Shown here in pieces: positions 52,914 through 61,523 of a DNA stretch of 64,000 nucleotides. The notes under the pieces are model-generated. The model ran no database searches and was not told where the DNA came from. It saw only the letters and a program-made list of their open reading frames with translations. The position numbers were made by a program, and so were the translations under genes. Within the stretch, counting starts at the first letter, position 1. The number at the start of each line of letters is the position of its first letter. The stretch spans positions 1 to 64,000 of the forward strand of contig CAZKAB010000007.1 of NCBI GenBank assembly GCA_964550615.1, in the 5' to 3' direction. Origin of the DNA: M55B144 sp964550615. Lineage in GTDB: Bacteria > Bipolaricaulota > Bipolaricaulia > UBA7950 > UBA9294.

Positions 52914-53530
52914 CTCTCCTTGTCCGCCGAACAGGTAAGGCCATCGGCGATCACCTGCGGCGCGAGTTCGATCATTGCCTTGTGCAACTCCTCCGGTAGC
53001 CGATCGCGATTGAACGCAATCAGCTTGATCAAGCCGATGCAATAGACTATCTGCTGCGGGTCACCCGGAATGATTTCTCCCTTTGCCTGAGCCTCTTCGA
53101 TCCGTCGTGTGATCGGCGCATACAGTTCCACCGCACGCTGCAGGACATCTTCGAAATCTATCGCCCCGGCAAGTCGCCCCAACTGGCTCGGATCATCGAG
53201 CAAGAGACGGGCGAACGCATTTGTCTCGATCTCACGCACGATGCCTTTGGCCAGAAGAACTAGCGCGTCACGCGCGTTGTCCGATGCTCCGAACGATCCA
53301 TCGAGCAGCCGCGCCACCATCGCCGGCATTTCGGCCATCAACAACTCGGCGTACAGGCTCTCCTTGCTATCGAAGAACAGGTAGAAACTTGACTTGGCTA
53401 TCCCCGCCGACTTCACCAGGTCCTCGATTGTCGTTTTTCGCAACCCATAGCGGGCAAAACATGAATGCCCGGCGTCAAGTAGCCGGTCTTGAATCCGTGT
53501 TTTCTCTTGTTCCGTAAACGCTCTTGGCAT
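52910..53530 (-). CDS. TetR-family transcriptional regulator
   Basis: A 206-aa TetR protein. The N-terminal helix-turn-helix is visible as ARYGLRKTTIEDLVKSAGIAKSSFYLFFDSKE (residues about 25-58, here abbreviated to its key parts: TTIEDLVKSAG and SSFYLFF). The C-terminal ligand domain is unspecific. It heads the transporter operon. The ATG at 53530 is chosen because it sits just downstream of a consensus promoter; the frame runs 53 codons further without a site. Likely represses its own operon. Confidence 0.92.
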   Translation of the reverse strand: MPRAFTEQEKTRIQDRLLDAGHSCFARYGLRKTTIEDLVKSAGIAKSSFYLFFDSKESLYAELLMAEMPAMVARLLDGSFGASDNARDALVLLAKGIVREIETNAFARLLLDDPSQLGRLAGAIDFEDVLQRAVELYAPITRRIEEAQAKGEIIPGDPQQIVYCIGLIKLIAFNRDRLPEELHKAMIELAPQVIADGLTCSADKER

Positions 53531-53567
53531 GTGTGATCCTATGACTCTACGATGTTTATATTCACAG

Positions 53568-53595
53568 AGTATACAAGCGCAGATCGAGATGTCAA
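53568..53595 (-). promoter_or_regulatory. Consensus promoter of the TetR-LolCDE-like operon
   Basis: Minus-strand TTGACA (53590-53595) and TATACT (53568-53573), 16-nt spacer. Directly downstream, ACTCT (53544-53548) and AGAGT (53566-53570) form a loose inverted repeat overlapping the -10 box, a plausible but weak operator for the TetR product. Confidence 0.7.
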
Positions 53596-53682
53596 GTATT
53601 TCGATCGATGTCGCGAAACGGAAGATCTCACGAAGGCAAGCACCGACAAACGGCCATACACAGTGCGTTTGACGTTCGGCGC

Positions 53683-53710
53683 TTGGCATGCCCGTGGCAT
53701 GGTATATAAT
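53683..53710 (+). promoter_or_regulatory. Promoter of the seven-helix membrane protein gene
   Basis: TTGGCA (53683-53688) and TATAAT (53705-53710), 16-nt spacer, about 30 nt before the ATG at 53741, which has GGGAGG as its binding site. Confidence 0.65.
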
Positions 53711-53740
53711 CTAGGCCACGCCAATCGGGAGGTGGAAGGC

Positions 53741-54451
53741 ATGGAATACTCACCCGCTCTTGCTATTGCTACCGCACTGTTCGAAATCACCGTCGCTTTG
53801 TGGGCGTTTGTTGGATCGGGCGAGAGGTTCATAATTCGTACTACAAGCCTCATCTTGGTTCTCTTGGCGGGTTACCAGCTCACCGAGGTGGGGATATGCG
53901 CCAATACCGCGGCAGCCGGCTTTCTGCCTAGACTTGCGTTCATCATCGTTACGTGGCTTCCTCCGCTCGGTCTGCTCTTGATCGCTGGATTACACCGGCC
54001 ACGTTCCCGATTGATGGACGGAACAGCAACCACAATGCTGGCGGCGGCTCTTGCGATTGTCGCGTGGATCGCCATCGACAGATCGTTTGTGCACGCTTCC
54101 GTCTGCTCCGCCGTGTTCGCGCGCTACACGTCCATCATGCCAAGATTCATGGTCTACTCGGGCTTCTATTGGGCGGGATTGTTGGGCATGATCCTGTTCT
54201 CCGGATACGGGGCGCGGACGTGCGTCGACCAACATCGACGCCGCATGCTGCGCTATGTCTTCATGGGAACGCTGGCGTTCGTGCTCCCATCGCTTGCCGT
54301 CTCATGGTATGTTCCACCTACAGAGGGCGCGCTCCCATCGATCATGTGCCATTTTGCACTGTTGCTCGCCATCTCCCTCACCCGCATGATCTACGTTGAG
54401 CGAAAGGAAACCGAGGAGCAAGACACGTCGCCGGCCACCCAGCCAGGATAG
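53741..54451 (+). CDS. Seven-helix integral membrane protein of unknown function
   Basis: A 236-aa protein with about seven hydrophobic helices at 5-22, 34-50, 58-80, 92-110, 135-155, 172-192 and 204-220, and a charged C-terminal tail (ERKETEEQD). Its start lies after a strong -10 box; the frame extends upstream but that part lies in the promoter. It is not recognised as a named family. It sits between the two TetR/LolA/ABC operons in the opposite orientation, so it might be an accessory or an unrelated insertion. Confidence 0.7.
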   Translation: MEYSPALAIATALFEITVALWAFVGSGERFIIRTTSLILVLLAGYQLTEVGICANTAAAGFLPRLAFIIVTWLPPLGLLLIAGLHRPRSRLMDGTATTMLAAALAIVAWIAIDRSFVHASVCSAVFARYTSIMPRFMVYSGFYWAGLLGMILFSGYGARTCVDQHRRRMLRYVFMGTLAFVLPSLAVSWYVPPTEGALPSIMCHFALLLAISLTRMIYVERKETEEQDTSPATQPG

Positions 54452-54479
54452 CGCCACTGATCAATCGTCAGACAACGCG

Positions 54480-54507
54480 GGCAAGGGCAACTGAATCGAC
54501 CCTTGCC
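54480..54507. terminator. Bidirectional hairpin between converging genes
   Basis: GGCAAGGG (54480-54487) and CCCTTGCC (54500-54507) form a perfect 8-bp stem around a 12-nt loop. It lies between the stop of the membrane protein at 54451 and the stop of the ABC-2 permease gene at 54525. Confidence 0.65.
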
Positions 54508-54524
54508 TGGGCCCCATCCACTCC

Positions 54525-55661
54525 TCATTCGCGCGCGCTCTGACGTAGGATGAGGCTGGCGGTAACAATCGTTAAAAGAACGAACACAAGCACGCCGGCA
54601 AAACCGACCGGCTCCTGCCACGGGGCCAACCCCTTAACCATCACCGCCCGCAGCAACCGGTTCGAGTAGGTAAGCGGCACGATGTAAGACAGCGGCCTCA
54701 GCAGCCACGGTATCGCCTGTAGCGGCCACATCATTCCCGACAGTAGCACGGATGGCAGCAGCACGAGGGGGAAGAATAGGATTGCCTGCGATTCCGTCTG
54801 CGCGAGCGAAGAAAGGAGCGTTCCCAGACCCACATTTCCGATTGCGAACAAGATCACGGAGGCGAACGCCCAGAAAAGCGATCCGTTGATCACTACGTCG
54901 AACACAACCTTTCCGATAACAAGGACCAACACCGATTGTGCAAGTGCGACAAGGCCGAAAGCGGCTATATAGCCAAGGATGAACTCCCCCCGCCGTACCG
55001 GAGAGACCCAAATCCGGGCAAACGTGCCGTCCACCTTCTCCTTGACGACCGAGAGAAGCGTGAGCACGGTACACAGGAAGGCGACGACAAGCCCCATGAT
55101 CGCGGGGGCGAAACTGTCGATGAACCGAATCGATACGCCATACAGTTCGCATGTCTCGATCTTTATCGGCCCTCCTTCGCCCAGATCCATCACCGCATTG
55201 GCCAGCCCCATCTGCACCGCCGCTGCGATCTGCGGATCGGATTCATCCAACGCAAGATCGATCACGCCTTGCGCAGACGTCGCCACCCCCATCGCAAAGT
55301 GGGCGTAGTACAGGCTGGTGAACTTGTCCGGGAAACGGACCACGGCCTGGTACCCATTGTGCAACAGCAGGTCTTCAGGGCTCTTAGTGTCTTGCGAGAG
55401 AGTCGTGACATGGAACGTATCATCCGCCTGTAGATTGTCGATAATCGACGCCGTCAGGTCCGTCTGATCGTCGTCGATGACTGCAAGGCGTACCCCTTGA
55501 ATATTCCCGGAGAACGAGTATCCGAACAGAATCATCGCCAGCGTCGGCACGGCAAACATGAACAGGACTACCCGCTTGTCGTGCCATATCTGGCGCAGCA
55601 CCCGCGAAGCGACTGCGCCGATTCTGATCATCGTTTGCGGTACTCGTTTTGCCGCTCTCAT
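54525..55661 (-). CDS. ABC-2 type transporter permease
   Basis: A 378-aa ABC-2 permease. An N-terminal helix (VVLFMFAVPTLAMILFGYSFSG) is followed by an extracytoplasmic domain (about 55-185). A membrane domain with five helices follows, containing the family pattern VKEKVDGTFARIWVSPVRRGEFILG and a late YIVPLTYSNRLLRAVMVKG. Such permeases export drugs, lipids or polysaccharides. It overlaps the ATPase by 4 nt. Last gene of the operon. Confidence 0.92.
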   Translation of the reverse strand: MRAAKRVPQTMIRIGAVASRVLRQIWHDKRVVLFMFAVPTLAMILFGYSFSGNIQGVRLAVIDDDQTDLTASIIDNLQADDTFHVTTLSQDTKSPEDLLLHNGYQAVVRFPDKFTSLYYAHFAMGVATSAQGVIDLALDESDPQIAAAVQMGLANAVMDLGEGGPIKIETCELYGVSIRFIDSFAPAIMGLVVAFLCTVLTLLSVVKEKVDGTFARIWVSPVRRGEFILGYIAAFGLVALAQSVLVLVIGKVVFDVVINGSLFWAFASVILFAIGNVGLGTLLSSLAQTESQAILFFPLVLLPSVLLSGMMWPLQAIPWLLRPLSYIVPLTYSNRLLRAVMVKGLAPWQEPVGFAGVLVFVLLTIVTASLILRQSARE

Positions 55662-56428
55662 TTCGCGCCCTCCGTATCCGCTGCCGGCGCATCGCTCCCC
55701 GTAACATAGATGAATACCTGCTCCATCGATGGTTCACCGCCGTCGCGCGGCACGCGCGCCTTCAGTTCAGCCGGCGTTCCTTCTGCGATCATCCTTCCCA
55801 GTTTCATCATCCCCACCCGATCACAGCGTTCGGCCTCTTCCAAGTAGTGGGTCGTCAACAGGATCGTACGCCCACGCCGGTTCAGCGCATGAAAATGATC
55901 CCAAAACTGGATCCTAAGCGCCGGATCGAGGCCGATGGTCGGCTCATCGAGAAGCAACAGCTCAGGATCGTGAAGCAATGCACACGCAAGGGAAAGTCTC
56001 TGCTTTTCACCTCCGCTCAGCTGATCGGCGCGCTGTCTGCGCAATTCGGACATTCGCATCATCGGCAGGAGTTCATCGATGCGCCCACTGATCGTGCCCG
56101 GCAACACGCCATAGATGCGCCCGAAGAATCTCAGATTCTCCGCCACCGTAAGGTCGCGGTAGACGGCGTGCTCCTGCGGCATGTAACCGACGCGCGCTTC
56201 CACTGCCCGTTTCTTCTTGGGAATCGCGCTTCCAAACACCGACGCCGTCCCCGCAGTCGGTCGCGTAAGTCCGCATAACATGCGGATCAACGTTGTCTTC
56301 CCAGCCCCACTCGGACCGACAAGACCGTAGATCTCGCCTTGTGATACCTGAAGGTCAACCCGGTCCACGGCCTGACGTATACCGAACTGCTTGGCAATCC
56401 CATGAGTCTCGATTACGGCGCTAGCCAT
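55658..56428 (-). CDS. ABC transporter ATP-binding protein (DrrA/NodI-like)
   Basis: A 256-aa ATPase. Walker A is GPSGAGKTT near 37-45, signature LSGGEKQR, Walker B LLLLDEPTIGLDP, and switch TTHYLEEAE. These fit exporters of the DrrA/ABC-2 class. The chosen ATG (56428) overlaps the LolA-like gene by 8 nt; the longer frame upstream to 56563 is out of context. It pairs with the ABC-2 permease that follows. Confidence 0.94.
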   Translation of the reverse strand: MASAVIETHGIAKQFGIRQAVDRVDLQVSQGEIYGLVGPSGAGKTTLIRMLCGLTRPTAGTASVFGSAIPKKKRAVEARVGYMPQEHAVYRDLTVAENLRFFGRIYGVLPGTISGRIDELLPMMRMSELRRQRADQLSGGEKQRLSLACALLHDPELLLLDEPTIGLDPALRIQFWDHFHALNRRGRTILLTTHYLEEAERCDRVGMMKLGRMIAEGTPAELKARVPRDGGEPSMEQVFIYVTGSDAPAADTEGAK

Positions 56429-57203
56429 CGCTATCCTCCGGAACCGTAAACGCCGTCTCCGAAACACCACTGTTGAGCACAATCTTGGAGTAGGTGACGA
56501 CGTTCTGCAGCACTCCATCCGAGTCATAAGTCTCGACCCTGAGAGGCATGGTAACAATGTCATCTACTTTCGTCGTATCGAGAAAACGCGCATCCACGAG
56601 GAAATTCCCGTCGACATCGTGCAGTGTGCGTCGAACCGGCACAAACGTGCTTCGATCGACCCACATGTCGATTCGCCCGTAGGTTGCTCCCTCATCGGCC
56701 GGTGTACCGCTAATGTGATACGCATCACCTTCGGAGTCATCGTCGACGCGGACGAACGTGTAGTCGTCCAGTTCACTGCGTACACCGGTCAAGATGTCGC
56801 GAAACATTACCCACGGCTGCTGGGCCGGAGACATTGTGGACAGATCCTTCTTTATCCACTGATCGGTTACCGCGATATATATCCACATCGTGTCTCCAAC
56901 AATTACCGTCGCGTTCCCGGCCAAATAATCGGGACTCAGATATTGCTGACGCATCTTGTTCGGTTGCTGGAGGATAAGTTCCATCGATTGTGTAAGTGAA
57001 ACGGCGCCGTCCTTGTACGTTTCCAGAGTGATCGTGGCCGTCATGTCCTCAATCTTTGCGGTGTTCGCCCTCATCTGATCGATGATCTCATCGGCGGTGA
57101 GAGAAGCCGCCGTTCCCACAACGGCACTGGCAAGCCAAATGACGAGCGCCAGGCAAATGGCCGGCACCATAACCGTACGCGTATGCACAATGCCTTTTCT
57201 CAT
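56421..57203 (-). CDS. LolA-like outer-membrane lipoprotein-sorting protein
   Basis: A 260-aa secreted protein with a signal peptide (about 8-35, ending VVGTAAS). A LolA-like fold is indicated by SLTADEIIDQMRANTAKIEDM and a beta-rich body with RIDMWVDRSTFVPVRR. It overlaps TetR by 4 nt and the ATPase by 8 nt. It shares its type, and its ABC-transporter context, with the protein at 50913, although the partner transporter differs. Probably a periplasmic carrier for an exported lipid or lipoprotein. Confidence 0.86.
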   Translation of the reverse strand: MRKGIVHTRTVMVPAICLALVIWLASAVVGTAASLTADEIIDQMRANTAKIEDMTATITLETYKDGAVSLTQSMELILQQPNKMRQQYLSPDYLAGNATVIVGDTMWIYIAVTDQWIKKDLSTMSPAQQPWVMFRDILTGVRSELDDYTFVRVDDDSEGDAYHISGTPADEGATYGRIDMWVDRSTFVPVRRTLHDVDGNFLVDARFLDTTKVDDIVTMPLRVETYDSDGVLQNVVTYSKIVLNSGVSETAFTVPEDSDG

Positions 57204-57799
57204 GATTTCTCCTTCTCTTCGACGTATTTCTTGCCCTCATCAGTCAGCAATCCGTGGTAGTAAATGAGCGTGATTGTTCGCATGAGTTCCGGAAGCGTGT
57301 ATCCCGTTTGGAAGAGCGTCTTCGGATTCAGCACCTCGCCCACGGTTGCAAGAAGCATCAGCATCCATTGTTCGGGGTCTATATCGCTTCGGATGTAGCC
57401 CTTTTCTTGCACCTGAACGAGCAATCGTTTCATCCGCTGTAGCCGTTCTCTGCGCAGATCATCGATCTTCGCCCACAACACGGAATCCACGTTTTCAATC
57501 TGCGATATCAGATTCGCCTGGATTCGCGGCACAAACTCGCTCAGGAACCGGAGCGAGACGAGGAGTTTCTCCATGGCGGATTCTTCCCCCTTCTCCAATC
57601 GATCCCACTGGGCAATCCCTTCTGCAATGAACGAGAAGATGATCGCCTCCAGAAGCTCGTCCTTGTTGGGGAAGATCGCATAGAGCGTATTCTTGCTTAT
57701 CCGCGCTTCTTTAGCGATCAAGGCGGTGGTTACGGCGCGATACCCTCGCTCGAGCAAGATGCTTGTGCCGACGTTCAGTATGCGTTCTCTCGTATTCAT
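57200..57799 (-). CDS. TetR-family transcriptional regulator
   Basis: A 199-aa TetR regulator with an N-terminal helix-turn-helix (RAVTTALIAKEARISKNTLYAIFPNK broken around KEARI). The C-terminal ligand domain is unspecific. The ATG at 57799 overlaps nothing upstream and lies 27 nt from an 8-bp palindrome. It is the first gene of its operon (TetR, LolA-like, ATPase, permease) and probably controls it. Confidence 0.92.
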   Translation of the reverse strand: MNTRERILNVGTSILLERGYRAVTTALIAKEARISKNTLYAIFPNKDELLEAIIFSFIAEGIAQWDRLEKGEESAMEKLLVSLRFLSEFVPRIQANLISQIENVDSVLWAKIDDLRRERLQRMKRLLVQVQEKGYIRSDIDPEQWMLMLLATVGEVLNPKTLFQTGYTLPELMRTITLIYYHGLLTDEGKKYVEEKEKS

Positions 57800-57825
57800 A
57801 AGCGTCTTCTCTGTCTGAGACTCAT

Positions 57826-57851
57826 AGTACCGTTGTCGTACGTACGGTACT
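57826..57851 (-). promoter_or_regulatory. Palindromic TetR operator
   Basis: AGTACCGT (57826-57833) and ACGGTACT (57844-57851) are exact complements around a 10-nt centre that is itself partly palindromic (GTACGTAC-like). The palindrome overlaps the -10 box of the operon promoter, the expected position for autorepression. Confidence 0.75.
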
Positions 57852-57877
57852 CTAACCAATCACCCCGCCCGTGTCAA
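57849..57877 (-). promoter_or_regulatory. Promoter of the second TetR-LolA-ABC operon
   Basis: Minus-strand TTGACA (57872-57877), a 17-nt spacer and TAGAGT (57849-57854). The -10 box is embedded in the operator at 57826-57851. Confidence 0.7.
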
Positions 57878-57944
57878 GCCCACGATTGGATGGACGGCGA
57901 ACCGCGCGTGCAAAGGGTATAATCCAAAGGGAGAGAGGTGAAGA

Positions 57945-58793
57945 ATGCCTGAATTGCCAGATCTTGAGACGTTGAAAGACGCACTCGCCCGCAGGGTTAC
58001 ACACCGCCCGATCGCCGACGCGCGCGCCCACAGACCCGGCATTCTGAAGACGGTCTCGCCGACGCTTGACGCCTTGCGCGGCAGGGCGTTCACCGCGATC
58101 GAACGATCCGGAAAACACCTCATCTTCACGCTCGCGCCCGATCTGCATCTCGTAACTCACTTGATGCTCGCCGGTCGATTTGTCCTGTGCAAGAGCCAGA
58201 CCAAACCCACCAAGGCAACCGGGCTCGTCATCACGTTCGCAGACGGTGAAGACCTCCGCCTGATCGAGAACGGGTCTATCAAGCTCGTCAAGGTATATGT
58301 GGTGGAAGATCCCAAATCGATTGAGGGGATTGCCTCTGCCGGTCTCGAACCGCTGTCTCCGGCATTCACACCGGACGTGCTAAGGCAGCTGACGCTTGGG
58401 CAACGCCGACAGGCAAAGAAGCTCCTCACAGATCAGCAAAAAATCGTAGGCATCGGGACTGCATACGCCGATGAGATTCTGTTTCGCGCCCGCATCTCGC
58501 CCGTCCGCTATGTGAGCACACTCACCGAGGACGAGCTTCTCACCCTTCATCATGCCGTTCGAGACGTATTGAACGAGGCGATCGGCCAGATCCGGGATAG
58601 CATAGGCGACAGCCTATTCACCGACGAGATACGGGACTTTCTCAGAGTTCACAAGCACACAGGCGATCCTTGCCCGATCTGCGGTGAAAAGATCGCCGAG
58701 ATCAGATACGCCAACACCCGCACCTACTACTGCCCCATTTGCCAAGCACATGGGAAATCGATCCGCGACCGCCGCAGCTGGCTTACCCGCTAA
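57945..58793 (+). CDS. mutM: Formamidopyrimidine-DNA glycosylase family (Fpg/MutM)
   Basis: A 282-aa Fpg/Nei-family glycosylase that removes oxidised bases. The start MPELPDLETL keeps the catalytic Pro-Glu, with Asp where Glu often stands at position 6. The lysine of GKHLIF, the H2TH helix region LLTDQQKIVGIGTAYADEILF (residue Asp/Glu at its end) and the C-terminal zinc finger (CPICG ... YCPIC) are intact. A TATAAT box lies about 20 nt upstream. It could act on oxidised purines or pyrimidines. Confidence 0.93.
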   Translation: MPELPDLETLKDALARRVTHRPIADARAHRPGILKTVSPTLDALRGRAFTAIERSGKHLIFTLAPDLHLVTHLMLAGRFVLCKSQTKPTKATGLVITFADGEDLRLIENGSIKLVKVYVVEDPKSIEGIASAGLEPLSPAFTPDVLRQLTLGQRRQAKKLLTDQQKIVGIGTAYADEILFRARISPVRYVSTLTEDELLTLHHAVRDVLNEAIGQIRDSIGDSLFTDEIRDFLRVHKHTGDPCPICGEKIAEIRYANTRTYYCPICQAHGKSIRDRRSWLTR

Positions 58794-58811
58794 GGCAAGG
58801 CCTTCCCAGAT

Positions 58812-59993
58812 TCACAGTTTCTTGATGAAATCGACCACGTAGTCGATCTCTTCTTCAGTGTTGAAAAAATGAACCGCCAAACGCAGCCCGCCTGCACGAA
58901 GATGAGCGATGATGTTCGCCTTCTTCATCTTCTTCTCCAGCGCTGCCGCCGCCTTCGCCTGTGATACGTCTTGTGGCACTTTCACGGTGACAATCCCCGA
59001 TCTTTCCCCCGGCTTGGTCGACGAAAGCAGCCCGATCCCGGAAGAAGAAAGCCGTTCCACTAGGTGCTCAACCAGCTCTTGTATCCGCTCCACAATTGAG
59101 TCGCTCCCCAGCTCGAGCACGTACTCGAGGGAGGTGGCAAATCCCTTGAGCGCGATAGGAGAGATGCCTTCCCGCTGAAACCTCAAGGCGCTCGCCGGAA
59201 GGGCCGGCTCGTTCATGTCATAGTCGCCGCCGGATATGAGGGCGTCCCACACTTTCTTCTGCGCGTCGGACGCGACACTGCAGAAGTCAATCGACGCCGG
59301 ATTCAGTTTCTCGGCCAAGTCACGGCGCACGTAGGCAAAGCCGGCGCCAAGCGGCCCACACAGCCATTTGTACCCGCCGGTCGCCAGCACATCGATTTCT
59401 GTTTCTCGCACATCTATCGGCAGTACCCCGACCGCCTGAATGGCGTCGACACAGATCAGACCACCCATTTTATGAATCGCCGTTGTGAGCGCTTCGATAT
59501 CATTGCGGAAACCAGTGCCAAACTCGACGTGACTGACGGCGAGAACGCGCGTTCTGCGATCGATCGCCGCGATCATCTCGGGCAAGGACAGTCTCCCATT
59601 CTTCGAGCGCACGATCCTCACCTCGACGCCGTGCAGATTCCCCTGGTAGAGCCAGGGGAACACGTTTGCCGGATACTCGAGATCGTTTATTACGATGTTG
59701 TCGCGCTTGCGCCACGGGATGGCCCCGGCAAGGATATTGATCCCGTCAGACGTACTCGACGTTACGACGATTTCCTCAGAATCGGCGTTTATAAGCTGCG
59801 CCGCGAGAGAACGTACGTCAGTCAAAGGATCGTCTTCCCAAGCCGCCTCGGCAAAGTCAACGCGCAACTCTTTTGAATACCGCTGCATTGCGACCATCGC
59901 CGTGCGAGGAAGCGGTCCTACGCCTGCAGAACCGAAGAAAACCGCCTTATGAAGCGCGGGAAAATCGTTGCGGATGCGTTCAATGTTGTACAT
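58812..59993 (-). CDS. Class V aminotransferase / cysteine-desulfurase-like PLP enzyme
   Basis: A 393-aa PLP enzyme. The N-terminus (FFGSAGVGPLPRTA) and the core (CVDAIQAVGVLPIDV; PLP lysine in ATGGYKWLCGPLGAGF) place it in class V, near isopenicillin N-epimerase and selenocysteine lyase/cysteine desulfurase relatives. The position normally holding the desulfurase active-site Cys is not obvious, so desulfurase function is doubtful. Start is the ATG after GGAGGGGT. Convergent with mutM. Substrate unknown. Confidence 0.82.
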   Translation of the reverse strand: MYNIERIRNDFPALHKAVFFGSAGVGPLPRTAMVAMQRYSKELRVDFAEAAWEDDPLTDVRSLAAQLINADSEEIVVTSSTSDGINILAGAIPWRKRDNIVINDLEYPANVFPWLYQGNLHGVEVRIVRSKNGRLSLPEMIAAIDRRTRVLAVSHVEFGTGFRNDIEALTTAIHKMGGLICVDAIQAVGVLPIDVRETEIDVLATGGYKWLCGPLGAGFAYVRRDLAEKLNPASIDFCSVASDAQKKVWDALISGGDYDMNEPALPASALRFQREGISPIALKGFATSLEYVLELGSDSIVERIQELVEHLVERLSSSGIGLLSSTKPGERSGIVTVKVPQDVSQAKAAAALEKKMKKANIIAHLRAGGLRLAVHFFNTEEEIDYVVDFIKKL

Positions 59994-60048
59994 ACACCCC
60001 TCCAACAATACTCTACTCGTATCGTAGTTGTAAGACAACGGGAGGAAT

Positions 60049-60363
60049 ATGAACAGCGGGTTGCATGCTCGAATCTATGATGCCGTACGTCGGATTCCGC
60101 CAGGGATGGTGGCGACATACGGACAGATCGCGTATCTGATTGGAATGCCGAAGGCGGCTCGTGAGGTCGGCTGGGCATTGGCCGCGCTGCGCGACCACCA
60201 CGTGGACCGGCCCGTCCCTTGGCAGCGGGTCGTAAACGCCAAGGGAGAGATACGCACCGGCAAGGAACAGATTCGCCTGCTCGGAGAAGAGGGCGTGGAG
60301 ATAGGCGCAAACGGCCGTATCGACCTCAAGCGGTTCGGTTGGGACGGATTGAGCGAAGCCTAG
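60049..60363 (+). CDS. Alkyltransferase-like protein (ATL)
   Basis: A 104-aa MGMT-family protein. The active-site motif PCHRV of O6-methylguanine methyltransferase is replaced by PWQRVV (Trp for Cys), the mark of alkyltransferase-like proteins. These bind O6-alkylguanine without repairing it and flag it for nucleotide excision repair. The helix-turn-helix portion (GMVATYGQIAYLIGMP) is intact. The gene stands in a short plus-strand island near mutM and the EndoQ homologue. Confidence 0.9.
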   Translation: MNSGLHARIYDAVRRIPPGMVATYGQIAYLIGMPKAAREVGWALAALRDHHVDRPVPWQRVVNAKGEIRTGKEQIRLLGEEGVEIGANGRIDLKRFGWDGLSEA

Positions 60364-60372
60364 CCCCGCGAC

Positions 60373-60801
60373 CTATGCGGCATTGATTGTGCGATCGCGC
60401 GTCTGACGCGCGAATGCCCCCGCTGCCTTCAAATCTGTGGAATTAGGGTGACCGCGCGCTACCAACCCGAGCGTGAACCAGTCGCGACCCTTGCAGGAAA
60501 ACCGGCCGATAACCTCGCCGCCCCTTTGTTGGACGCATTCCGCCATCCAATCCAGATGACGCGGATCGCCGCCGTATGTCCCGAACAGGGCCACCTTCAC
60601 TCCGGAGAAGCTTACAGGTCCGGAGAGGAAGCGGCGCACCGCTCGCGCGGGACGCCCACCATACACGCCGCTTCCCAAGAAAAGGAGGCGGACTCCCTCG
60701 ACGTCGGCGACTCCTGCAACAAGCTCCGCCTCTATTCCTAACTCGTCCGCCATCGCTTCGGCGAGTCTGCGCGTATTGCCGGTCCATGAGTGGTACACCA
60801 A
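60373..60801 (-). CDS. Flavodoxin-like protein
   Basis: About 142 aa of a flavodoxin fold: the phosphate-binding loop is SWTGNTRRLA near the N-terminus, and the flavin loops are GSGVYGG and FGTYGG. The first beta strand is shortened if GTG 60801 is the start; a TTG three nt upstream or a CTG after GAGGAG (about 60816) would restore it. Likely an electron carrier using FMN. Convergent with the ATL gene, divergent from the PKD lipoprotein. Confidence 0.85.
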   Translation of the reverse strand: MVYHSWTGNTRRLAEAMADELGIEAELVAGVADVEGVRLLFLGSGVYGGRPARAVRRFLSGPVSFSGVKVALFGTYGGDPRHLDWMAECVQQRGGEVIGRFSCKGRDWFTLGLVARGHPNSTDLKAAGAFARQTRDRTINAA

Positions 60802-60835
60802 TCTCGTGTCCAGTGATTTCTCCTCTTCCTTTCAG

Positions 60836-60864
60836 TTGCCCGATCCCGCGATCCAGCATACACT
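60836..60864 (+). promoter_or_regulatory. Promoter of the PKD lipoprotein-EndoQ unit
   Basis: TTGCCC (60836-60841), a 17-nt spacer and TACACT (60859-60864), 15 nt before the ATG at 60879, which has GGAGGA. Confidence 0.55.
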
Positions 60865-60878
60865 GACGCCGGAGGAAA

Positions 60879-61523
60879 ATGAAACGATCGATCGTCATTG
60901 TGCTTGTATTGTCGGTGGGGTTCGCAGCCACATCATGCTTCGGCCCGGTCATCCGTCCGACCGTCGATTTCACTTGGTGCCCGGATGGCTCGTCCGGAAT
61001 GCTCGACTATCGCTTCTCTCCCAATGTAGACACTGTTCCCAATCACTACATCGCCTCGCTCTCGTGGGAGTTCGGCGATGGGACGACGACTGAAGAATCG
61101 TATTGGGAAGTTATGCATCGTTTCGCTGAAGAAGGAACATATTCCGTAACACTCATCGCCACCGACGACCGCGGCGTTTCCGGAACCGTCACCAAGGACG
61201 TCCCGGTGGCAGCAGCAGCCCTCATCCGGGATTGGCAGCTCACGTCGGGCGTTCCAGCCAAGGTTACCGGCGAGGTAGTGAACCGCTACTCGCGGAAGCT
61301 ACAAGCCGTCACTATCAAGGCCAAGTTCTACAACGCAGACGGCGTGCGCGTAACACAGGCAACAACCGAGATCGACGACCTCGATCCGGGCGAGATCGTC
61401 CGCTTCACGATCCCGGTGCAGGAGCACGCATTCGAGATTTTCTACGCCAAGGTATCCGTGCAGTCGTTTTCCTCCGATTGTCCCAATCTTCCGCATACCG
61501 TGTACGATGCGACTGATCGCTGA
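60879..61523 (+). CDS. Lipoprotein with a PKD domain and an FxLYD-like domain
   Basis: A 214-aa lipoprotein: signal peptide with lipobox AATSC near residue 20. The middle (about 30-110) is a single PKD domain with WEFGDG and TYSVTLIATDD. The C-terminal part (about 115-205) resembles FxLYD domains (KVTGEVVNRYSRKLQAVTIKA; RFTIPV). Its last 17 nt overlap the EndoQ gene, which is on the same strand. Probably anchored in the outer or cytoplasmic membrane; the same PKD fold occurs in the 807-aa protein at 46211. Confidence 0.85.
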   Translation: MKRSIVIVLVLSVGFAATSCFGPVIRPTVDFTWCPDGSSGMLDYRFSPNVDTVPNHYIASLSWEFGDGTTTEESYWEVMHRFAEEGTYSVTLIATDDRGVSGTVTKDVPVAAAALIRDWQLTSGVPAKVTGEVVNRYSRKLQAVTIKAKFYNADGVRVTQATTEIDDLDPGEIVRFTIPVQEHAFEIFYAKVSVQSFSSDCPNLPHTVYDATDR

